In this document: positions 6,202-13,681 of the stretch, piece by piece
Numbering within the stretch: the first letter of the stretch is position 1
Layout: each line of letters begins with the position of its first letter
NCBI GenBank assembly: GCA_016234745.1
Contig: JACRAR010000006.1
Span: 1-40,300 of the forward strand
DNA: 40,300 nt
Source of the DNA: Betaproteobacteria bacterium
GTDB taxonomy: Bacteria > Pseudomonadota > Gammaproteobacteria > Burkholderiales > Rhodocyclaceae
Direction: 5' to 3'
The notes under the pieces: generated by a model
Databases searched by the model: none
What the model saw: only the letters and a program-made list of their open reading frames with translations
What the model was told of the DNA's origin: nothing
Program-made: the position numbers and the translations under genes

Positions 6202-8333
6202 TCGGGAAACAATTCGCGATGCTTGCCACAACAGTAATGCTTGCGAGCAGCACCTGCTCGGCCGCAGATTCCGCTGCTTTCACCAGCGATAATCCTTTCC
6301 ATGCGATCAGCCAACTGCCTTACCAGTGGCCGCCCTTCGATCGGATCAAAGACAACGATTACGCGCCTGCATTCGCCGCCGGCATGCGCGAACAGCTGGG
6401 GGAAATCACCGCCATCGCCGACAACCCGGAGCCGGCGGGTTTCGACAACACCATCGTCGCCATGGAGCGTAGCGGGCAGTTGCTGCAGCGTGTGTCGAAG
6501 GTATTCTTCAACCTGACCGGCGCCAATACCAACGATGCGCTGGACGCCATCGAGCGCGATCTTGCGCCTAAGCTTGCTGCGCATCGCGATGCCATCATGC
6601 TCAATACGCACCTGTTCGAGCGCGTTAATGCCTTGTACCAGCGGCGCCAGCAACTGGCGCTCGATCCGGAATCGCTGCATTTGCTGGAACGCTACCAGAC
6701 CGACTTCAAGCGTGCCGGGGCGCAATTGTCGGAAAGCGACAAGCTGAAGCTCAAGGACCTCAATGCCGAGCTGGCCCGGCTCAAGACCCGTTTCAACCAG
6801 AACCTGCTCAAGGAAACGCGCGCCGATGCGCTGGTAGTGGAGAGCCGCGACGAACTCGCCGGACTGGAAGAGAGCGCCGTCAGTGGCGCTGCCGCAGCCG
6901 CCCAGGCGCGCGGCTTGCCCGGCAAGTTCGTCATCGAGCTCATGAACACCAGCGGCCAGCCGTCACAGACCATGCTGAACAATCGCAAACTGCGCCAGCG
7001 GCTGCATGCCGCCTCGCTCGGTCGCGGCAGCCACGGCGGCGAATTCGACACCCGCGCCACCGTGCTCGAACTCGCCCGCTTGCGCGCCGAGCGCGCCCGG
7101 CTGCTGGGTTATCCGAACCATGCGGCCTACCAGCTCGAAGACGAAACGGCGCAAACCACCACGGCGGTCAACCGCCTGCTCGCCCAGCTCGCACCACCGG
7201 CACTGGCCAATGCGCGCAAGGAAGCCGCGGCCATGCAGGAAATCGTCGACGCCGAAGGCGGCGGATTCCAGTTGGCGGCATACGACTGGGATTTCTATGC
7301 GGAGAAGGTACGCAAGGCCAGATATGCCTTCGACGAGACGCAACTGCGTCCCTATCTGGAACTCGACAGCGTGCTGCACAACGGCGTGTTCTACGCGGCA
7401 AGCCAGTTGTATGGCATCAGCCTGCGCCAGCGTCATGATCTGCCGGTCTACCACCCGGATGTCCGGACCTACGAGGTATTCGATGCCGACGGCAAACCCC
7501 TGGCGCTGTTTCTGCCCGACCTCTATGCCCGCGGCAACAAGCGCGGCGGGGCATGGATGAGCAGCTACGTCGACCAGTCCGGACTGTTTGGCACCCTGCC
7601 GGTGATCGGCAATCACCTCAACATTCCCAAGCCGCCGGCTGGTGAGCCGACACTGCTGACTTTCGACGAGGTGACCACGCTGTTCCATGAATTCGGCCAT
7701 GCCCTGCATGGCATGTTTTCCAGCGTGCGCTATCCGCGCTTTTCCGGCACCCATGTGCCGCGCGACTTCGTCGAGCTGCCCTCGCAGATCAACGAAATGT
7801 GGGCCATCTGGCCGGAGGTGCTGAAAAATTACGCCAGGCACTACCAGACCGGGGCAACCATGCCGCCGGCGCTGATCGACAAGGTCATCGCCACGAAAAA
7901 ATTCAACCAGGGTTTCCACACCACCGAATACCTGGCCGCCGCGCTGCTCGACCAGCACTGGCATCAACTCACGCCGGAGCAAATTCCCGACGATGTCGTG
8001 AGCTTTGAAACCAATGCATTGAAACAAGCCGGCGTCGATTTTCCGCCCGTGCCGCCACGCTACCGCAGCAGCTACTTTTCCCACATCTTCGGCGGCGGTT
8101 ACTCGGCCGGATACTATGCCTACATCTGGAGCGAGGTCATGGTGGCCGACGGCGTCGAGTGGTTCAAGGAACACGGCGGCCTGTCGCGCAAGAACGGCGA
8201 CTGGTTCCGCCAGCAGTTGCTGGCTCGCGGCGGCAGTGCGGATGCGATGAATCTGTATCGAACTTTCCGGGGCCGCGAACCGAAAATCGATCCATTGCTG
8301 GAAAGCCGCGGGTTAAAGCCGAAGGAGAAATAA
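6198..8333 (+). CDS. dcp: Peptidyl-dipeptidase Dcp, M3 zinc metallopeptidase, with signal peptide
   Basis: A 711-residue M3-family zinc peptidase removing dipeptides from the C-terminus of short peptides. Seen: the zinc motif HEFGH beginning near residue 497 (LFHEFGHALHG), and the downstream ELPSQINEMW supplying the third zinc ligand Glu. The N-terminal stretch NPFHAISQLPYQWPPFD and SGQLLQRV...GANTND is closer to Dcp than to oligopeptidase A. The first 22 residues form a signal peptide ending CSA-AD, so a periplasmic place is predicted; the Cys before the cleavage site does not make a proper lipobox. The start overlaps the thioesterase stop (ATGA). Why a thioesterase and a peptidase are coupled is not evident. 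Confidence 0.9.
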   Translation: MIGKQFAMLATTVMLASSTCSAADSAAFTSDNPFHAISQLPYQWPPFDRIKDNDYAPAFAAGMREQLGEITAIADNPEPAGFDNTIVAMERSGQLLQRVSKVFFNLTGANTNDALDAIERDLAPKLAAHRDAIMLNTHLFERVNALYQRRQQLALDPESLHLLERYQTDFKRAGAQLSESDKLKLKDLNAELARLKTRFNQNLLKETRADALVVESRDELAGLEESAVSGAAAAAQARGLPGKFVIELMNTSGQPSQTMLNNRKLRQRLHAASLGRGSHGGEFDTRATVLELARLRAERARLLGYPNHAAYQLEDETAQTTTAVNRLLAQLAPPALANARKEAAAMQEIVDAEGGGFQLAAYDWDFYAEKVRKARYAFDETQLRPYLELDSVLHNGVFYAASQLYGISLRQRHDLPVYHPDVRTYEVFDADGKPLALFLPDLYARGNKRGGAWMSSYVDQSGLFGTLPVIGNHLNIPKPPAGEPTLLTFDEVTTLFHEFGHALHGMFSSVRYPRFSGTHVPRDFVELPSQINEMWAIWPEVLKNYARHYQTGATMPPALIDKVIATKKFNQGFHTTEYLAAALLDQHWHQLTPEQIPDDVVSFETNALKQAGVDFPPVPPRYRSSYFSHIFGGGYSAGYYAYIWSEVMVADGVEWFKEHGGLSRKNGDWFRQQLLARGGSADAMNLYRTFRGREPKIDPLLESRGLKPKEK

Positions 8334-8338
8334 ACATC

Positions 8339-10411
8339 ATGGCAAGAACCATCCACGCCGCCTGTCCTCACGATTGCCCCGACACCTGCGCCCTGCTCGT
8401 CACCGTGGACGACGCCGGACACGCCGTCCAGGTGCGTGGCGATCCGGACCACCCGACCACGGCCGGCAGCCTGTGCACCAAGGTGGCGCATTACACCGAA
8501 CGTGTGTATGCGCCGGATCGCCTGCTCCATCCGATGAAGCGTATCGGCAAGAAAGGCGCCGGTCAGTTCGTGCGCATCTCCTGGGACGAAGCACTCGACA
8601 CCGTTGCCGCACGCTTCAGCGCCATCTGCGCCGACGATCCGCGTGCCATCGTCCCCTACAGCTATGCCGGCACCATGGGCTATGTGCAGGGCGGCTCGAT
8701 GGACCGGCGCCTGTTCCATCGCATGGGCGCCTCGTTCCTGGAGCGCACCATCTGCTCCACCGCCGGCACCGCCGGCTATGCCGCAACCATCGGCGCCTCC
8801 GTCGGCATGGACATGGAGGAATTCGCCAATGCCCGGCTGATCCTGATCTGGGGCGCCAATCCGGTCGTCTCCAGCATCCATCAGTGGCGCATCCTGCAGC
8901 AAGCCAAGCGCCGCGGCGCCCGCCTGGTGTGCATCGATCCGCTACGCACCGAGACCGCGCAACAATGCCATCAGCATCTGGCGCCGCTGCCCGGCACCGA
9001 TGGCGCGCTGGCACTGGCCATGATGCAGGTACTGATCGCGGAAAACCTCATCGACCGCGACTACATCGAGAAAAACACTCTTGGCTTTGAGGCGCTGGCG
9101 CAGCGCGCCGCAGAATGGCCGCCGGAACGCGCCGCAGCAGAAACCGGTCTCGCCGCCGCCGACATTCTGGCCCTGGCACGCGACTACGGCAGCATCCGCC
9201 CCGCCGCGATCCGCATCAATTACGGCTTGCAGCGCTGCGCCGGCGGCGGCAACGCCGTGCGTGCAATCGCCTGCCTGCCGGCACTGATCGGCGCCTGGCG
9301 CGAACCGGCCGGCGGCATCCTGCTCTCGAGTTCGGGAAATTTTCCGGTTGACGGCAAAGCGCTGGAGCGGCCCGACCTCTACCCCGGCACTCTGCCCCGC
9401 CGCAGCATCAACATGTCAACCATCGGTGATGCCTTGCTGGATGCCACCGATCCGCCGCTGCGCGCGATCTGCGTGTACAACTCCAATCCGCTGGCCATCG
9501 CTCCCGATGGCAGCAAGGTGCGCCAGGGCTTCAGCCGCGAGGATTTGTTCTGCGTGGTGCTGGAGCAATTCCAGACCGACACCGCAGACTATGCCGACAT
9601 CCTGCTGCCGGCAACGACCCAGTTCGAGCATGTCGATGTGCATCGCTCTTACGGCCATCTCTACATGCTCGCCAACCAGCCCGCCATTGCGCCCCTGGGC
9701 GAGGCCAAGCCGAACAGCGAAATCTTCCGCTTGCTGGCGCAGCGCATGGGATTCACCGACGCCTGCCTCGGCGACAGCGACAGCACGATCGCCGCACAGG
9801 CCTTCAACACGGACGACAAGCGCAGTGCTGCGCTGCCCTCCCTCGCCACGCAGGGATGGGCCAGGGTCAATGTGCCGAAACCTTTCGCGCCCTTTGCCCG
9901 GGGAAACTTCCTGACACCCTCGGGCAAGTGCGAATTTTATTCGGCCCAGCTCGAACGCCAGGGCCACGATCCGCTGCCCTGCTATGTGCCGCCGCATGAA
10001 TCAACGCGCGGCCCGCTGGCGCAGCGTTTTCCACTCGCCATGATCTCCCCCCCGGCACGTCATTTCCTCAACTCCAGTTTCGCCAACCTCTCACGCTTCC
10101 TGGAGGATGAAGGCCGCCCGCGTCTTTTGATCCACCCTGAGGACGCACGCCAACGCGGCATCACAAACGAGCAGAAGCTGCGCGTCTTCAACGATCGCGG
10201 TACCTTCCACGCCTGGGCCGAGGTCACCGAGCGCATCCGTCGCGGCGTCGTCGCCGCGCCCTCGCTGTGGTGGCGCAAGCTATCGGGCGACGGCGAGAAT
10301 GCCAATGCCGTGACCTCGCAGGCGCTGACCGACCTGGGCAGCGGACCGACCTTCTACGATTGCCTGGTGGAAGTCATGGCCTGCCGCCCGGCTTGCAACA
10401 CGGTCGGATAA
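8339..10411 (+). CDS. Molybdopterin oxidoreductase of the DMSO-reductase family, no partner subunits visible
   Basis: A 690-residue member of the large Mo/W-bisMGD enzyme family. Seen: an N-terminal [4Fe-4S] site, C9-X3-C13-X3-C17-X28-C46; a metal-ligand region around RTICSTAGTAG (Cys139 or Ser140 as candidate Mo ligand); the cofactor-binding ILIWGANPV segment; and a C-terminal dinucleotide-binding domain with TPSGKCEFYS and a final ALTDLGSGPTFYD. There is no twin-arginine signal, so it should be cytoplasmic. GGAG at 8324-8327 lies 11 bases before the ATG; the gene begins five bases after dcp ends. No Fe-S or membrane subunit is adjacent, so its electron partner is unknown. It resembles stand-alone YyaE/BisC-like proteins often labelled formate or nitrate reductases; the substrate cannot be named. 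Confidence 0.85.
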   Translation: MARTIHAACPHDCPDTCALLVTVDDAGHAVQVRGDPDHPTTAGSLCTKVAHYTERVYAPDRLLHPMKRIGKKGAGQFVRISWDEALDTVAARFSAICADDPRAIVPYSYAGTMGYVQGGSMDRRLFHRMGASFLERTICSTAGTAGYAATIGASVGMDMEEFANARLILIWGANPVVSSIHQWRILQQAKRRGARLVCIDPLRTETAQQCHQHLAPLPGTDGALALAMMQVLIAENLIDRDYIEKNTLGFEALAQRAAEWPPERAAAETGLAAADILALARDYGSIRPAAIRINYGLQRCAGGGNAVRAIACLPALIGAWREPAGGILLSSSGNFPVDGKALERPDLYPGTLPRRSINMSTIGDALLDATDPPLRAICVYNSNPLAIAPDGSKVRQGFSREDLFCVVLEQFQTDTADYADILLPATTQFEHVDVHRSYGHLYMLANQPAIAPLGEAKPNSEIFRLLAQRMGFTDACLGDSDSTIAAQAFNTDDKRSAALPSLATQGWARVNVPKPFAPFARGNFLTPSGKCEFYSAQLERQGHDPLPCYVPPHESTRGPLAQRFPLAMISPPARHFLNSSFANLSRFLEDEGRPRLLIHPEDARQRGITNEQKLRVFNDRGTFHAWAEVTERIRRGVVAAPSLWWRKLSGDGENANAVTSQALTDLGSGPTFYDCLVEVMACRPACNTVG

Positions 10412-10491
10412 GTCTTTTGCACGCAATGCTGCCAAAATACCCGGAACGCGAGCAAACAGCACGTTCGCTCGGCGGTGAACCAGGAATGACC

Positions 10492-12627
10492 ATGTCCCGA
10501 TCCTTCATCAAATTTCTGTGCGCATTGCTGCTGCCCGTCTGGGTTGATGCCGCGCTGGCCCAACCTCTCGAAGAGGAAGATCTCGCCATGGCTTACGGCG
10601 ACAAGGCCACCGTCAGCATCGCGACCGGCGCCCGCCAGGATCTGCGCCGCGCGCCGGCGGTGGCGACCGTGATCACCGTCGCGGACATCAAGGCCATGGG
10701 CGCCACGGACCTGGACGAGGTGATGGAAACCGTACCTGGTGTGCATGTCACCCGCACCGCGAACCAATACTTTTCGAGTTATGGTTTTCGCGGCATCAAC
10801 GGTATCCCGACCAATCCCCAGGTACTGGTGCTGCAGAACGGCGTCCAGGTCAACGATCTATACCGTGGCGACAAGGGCGAGGCCTGGAGCGACCTGCCGC
10901 TCGAGAACATCGCCCGCATCGAGATCATCCGCGGCCCCGGTTCCGCCCTCTACGGCGCCGACGCTTTTGCCGGCGTCATCAACATCATCACCAAGACGGC
11001 GGCGGATACGCCGGGCACCGAATTCGGCGTGCGCGGCGGCTCATTCAATACCCGGAACGCCTGGGTACAGCATGGCGGCAAGCTCGGAGATGTGGATGTG
11101 GCGGCCTACCTGCGGGTGGGCAGTACCGACGGTCACAAGGAAATCATCCGTTCCGACGCCGCAAGCAAGCTCGACAAACTCTTCGGCACCCATGCCAGTT
11201 TGGCGCCTGGGCCGCTGAATACCGGCTACGATGCCGTCGACGCCGGCCTCGATCTCGGCTACGGCAAGTGGCGGCTGCGCGCCGGCTACAAGCTGCGCGA
11301 CAACTTGGGCACCGGCGTCGGCGTTTCGTATGCGTTGGACCCGGTGGGCAAGGAAAAAAGTGAGCGCATCAACGCCGATGTTTCCTGGAGCGATGCGCAG
11401 TTTGCCCGGAACTGGGGACTGGGCTTCAGCGGTAGCTATCTGCAGTACTCGGAAGACGTGACCACCTTCAACATCTATCCGCCCGGCACCCGCTTCCCCA
11501 CCGGCGTATTCCCGAATGGCATGATCGGTTCCCCCGGCCGCTGGCAGAGGCAAGTCAGGGCTTCGGGCTATGCCACTTATTCCGGTTTCGCCGGCCACAG
11601 CCTGCGTTTTGGTCTGGGCCACGAAGACCTGAATCTGTATGACGTCAGGACGATGAAGAATTTCCTGCTGAACGCTGCCGGTACGCCGGTTCCCAACCCG
11701 GTTTCGGGAGTCCTCATCGACTATTCCGGCATCCAGCCGCATCTCGTGCCCCATCGGCGCTTTAACAATTACGTGTACGTCCAGGACGAATGGAACTTCG
11801 CCCGCGACTGGACGCTGACCGCCGGTTTGCGCAACGACCATTTCTCGGACTTTGGCAGTACCGCCAACCCGCGTCTGGCGCTGGTCTGGGATGCCAGCCT
11901 CGATCTCACCGCCAAGCTGCTTTACGGCCGGGCTTTCCGCGCTCCGTCGTTCGCCGAGCAATACACGATCAACCCGACCGCCAACGGCAACTCGGCCCTG
12001 AAGCCCGAGTCCATTCGCACCCTGGAGGCTGCATTCTCCTGGCAGGCGCGCAAGGATGCCCAGATCAACCTGAGTTTCTTCCGCTACGACATGAAGGACA
12101 CCATACGCGCCATGCCCAATGCCGTGGCGGGAACGGGATCCACCTTCGCCAATACCGGCAAGCAGAACGGTCGGGGCGCCGAACTGGAACTGGTGTGGGA
12201 TCTCAGCCGCACGGTTCGTTTCAGCGGCAGCTACTCGAATCAGAAAACCATCGACGAAGCCACCAATACCGACGCCGGTTACGCGCCTCACCACCACGTC
12301 TATGCGCGGGCCGACTGGCGCTTCGCCGGCAACTGGCTGCTCAGTCCGCAGCTTAATTGGGTCGCGGAGCGCAAGCGCGCCGTCGGCGATACGCGCCCCG
12401 CCGTGCCCGACTACACCAGCGCAGACCTGACGCTGCGTGCCGAACGCGGCAAGGGTCAATGGAGCTTCGCCGCTTCGATCCGCAATCTCTTCAATGCGAC
12501 GGCCCGCGAGCCGACCCTCTACGCGGCCGCGGTTCCGGGCCGGCCCGACATACCGACAAGCCTGATTCCCTACGACCTGCCGCTGCCGGGACGTTCGTTC
12601 TACCTGCAGGCAGCCTACTCTTTATGA
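10492..12627 (+). CDS. TonB-dependent outer-membrane receptor
   Basis: A 711-residue outer-membrane beta-barrel receptor that takes up or binds a ligand using TonB energy. Seen: signal peptide ending ALA-Q (about residue 23); a plug domain (about 50-165) with LDEVMETVPGVHV, YGFRGI and IEIIRGPGSALYGADAFAGVINIITK; and a barrel rich in alternating aromatic strands, with GRAFRAPSFAEQY and a final FYLQAAYSL. The ATG at 10492 is chosen over 10486 because AGGA at 10482-10485 then has a six-base spacer. Receptors with the start DLAMAYGDKATVSIATG are a recognisable subgroup with unknown ligands; nothing suggests siderophore or cobalamin specifically. It is followed at short distance by a substrate-binding protein and a GGDEF-EAL sensor on the same strand, which suggests one signalling unit. 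Confidence 0.9.
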   Translation: MSRSFIKFLCALLLPVWVDAALAQPLEEEDLAMAYGDKATVSIATGARQDLRRAPAVATVITVADIKAMGATDLDEVMETVPGVHVTRTANQYFSSYGFRGINGIPTNPQVLVLQNGVQVNDLYRGDKGEAWSDLPLENIARIEIIRGPGSALYGADAFAGVINIITKTAADTPGTEFGVRGGSFNTRNAWVQHGGKLGDVDVAAYLRVGSTDGHKEIIRSDAASKLDKLFGTHASLAPGPLNTGYDAVDAGLDLGYGKWRLRAGYKLRDNLGTGVGVSYALDPVGKEKSERINADVSWSDAQFARNWGLGFSGSYLQYSEDVTTFNIYPPGTRFPTGVFPNGMIGSPGRWQRQVRASGYATYSGFAGHSLRFGLGHEDLNLYDVRTMKNFLLNAAGTPVPNPVSGVLIDYSGIQPHLVPHRRFNNYVYVQDEWNFARDWTLTAGLRNDHFSDFGSTANPRLALVWDASLDLTAKLLYGRAFRAPSFAEQYTINPTANGNSALKPESIRTLEAAFSWQARKDAQINLSFFRYDMKDTIRAMPNAVAGTGSTFANTGKQNGRGAELELVWDLSRTVRFSGSYSNQKTIDEATNTDAGYAPHHHVYARADWRFAGNWLLSPQLNWVAERKRAVGDTRPAVPDYTSADLTLRAERGKGQWSFAASIRNLFNATAREPTLYAAAVPGRPDIPTSLIPYDLPLPGRSFYLQAAYSL

Positions 12628-12682
12628 ACCCGGCCGGCGCGACATGATGAAACAATCGACGGCAAACTGGCCGGGGGTGACG

Positions 12683-13669
12683 ATGTGGCAGGACGTCACG
12701 GCCGTCTGGCTTCACGTCAAGGCCTGCCGCGTAAATATATGGGGGACTGCGCTGTGCGGTCTCCTGGGGCTCATGGTGGTTGCCGCCGCGACCGCGCTGC
12801 CGCCGGGACGAGGCATCGCCGTCATCTACCCGGACATCGGCGAACCCTACCGCAGCGTCTTCGCCAAGATCATCGAAGGCATAGAAGAGCAGACCAGGAG
12901 TCGCGTCCCGAGCTTTGCCATAGGCGCCAGCCCCAACCTGCAGGAAATCGCCGGCGAACTCAGCCGCCAGGACATTCGCGTTGTCATCGCGCTGGGACGC
13001 AACGGCCTTAAGTTCACCGCCGGCCTCGATCGCAACATCGGCGTCGTCGCCGGCGGTGTGCTCTCCATCCCCGAAACCGAAGCGCGCAACATCTCCGTAC
13101 ACAGTCTGGCGCCCGAACCGGGACTCCTGTTCGCGCGCCTGAATGCCTTCATGCCCGGCGCCCGGCGCGTCTTCGTCGTGTACGACCCGAACCAGAATGC
13201 CTGGCTGATGCGCCTGGCCAAGGAAGCGGCGCGTGCGCGCGGCCTCGAACTCGTCAGCTTTGAGGCGTCCGACCTCAAGACGGCACTGCGCTTCTACCAG
13301 GATATCCTCGCCAGCGCCGACCCGCGCACGGACGCGCTCTGGCTGCCGCAGGACTCGACCACGGTGGACGAAGGCGCCGTGCTGCCGCTGGTCCTGCAGG
13401 AGACCTGGACGCGCAACCTCGCCTTCTTCTCCAGCAACGTCGCCCACGTCCGGCGCGGCGCGCTGTTCTCGCTCTATCCCGACAACGCCGAGATCGGACG
13501 GCAGCTGGCCAATTCCGCGCTCGGCTACATTGCTTCGAACGGCCAGGGGCCGCGCGGCGTTTTTCCGCTGAAGGCCGTACTGCTGGCCGTCAACGTCCGC
13601 ACCGCCGGCCACCTTGGCGTGAACCTCGCCGACAAGCAGAATTTTGACCTGGTTTTTCCAGGGCGGTGA
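12683..13669 (+). CDS. ABC-type substrate-binding protein (ABC_sub_bind family), no permease or ATPase nearby
   Basis: A periplasmic binding-protein fold of the PF04392 type (about 328 residues). Seen: an N-terminal hydrophobic segment (GTALCGLLGLMVVAAATA) acting as export signal or anchor, then two alternating alpha/beta lobes: RGIAVIYPDIGEPYRSVF and VVIALGRNGLKF in lobe one, RRVFVVYDPNQNAW and DALWLPQD in lobe two. GGGGG at 12673-12677 favours the ATG at 12683; in-frame ATGs at 12644 and 12647 have no ribosome-binding site. No transport permease or ATPase is present, so it probably does not feed an importer. It lies between a TonB receptor and a membrane GGDEF-EAL protein whose start is 13 bases downstream. 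Inferred role: ligand sensor that docks on the next protein. The ligand is unknown. Confidence 0.8.
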   Translation: MWQDVTAVWLHVKACRVNIWGTALCGLLGLMVVAAATALPPGRGIAVIYPDIGEPYRSVFAKIIEGIEEQTRSRVPSFAIGASPNLQEIAGELSRQDIRVVIALGRNGLKFTAGLDRNIGVVAGGVLSIPETEARNISVHSLAPEPGLLFARLNAFMPGARRVFVVYDPNQNAWLMRLAKEAARARGLELVSFEASDLKTALRFYQDILASADPRTDALWLPQDSTTVDEGAVLPLVLQETWTRNLAFFSSNVAHVRRGALFSLYPDNAEIGRQLANSALGYIASNGQGPRGVFPLKAVLLAVNVRTAGHLGVNLADKQNFDLVFPGR

Positions 13670-13681
13670 CGGACTGCCAAC

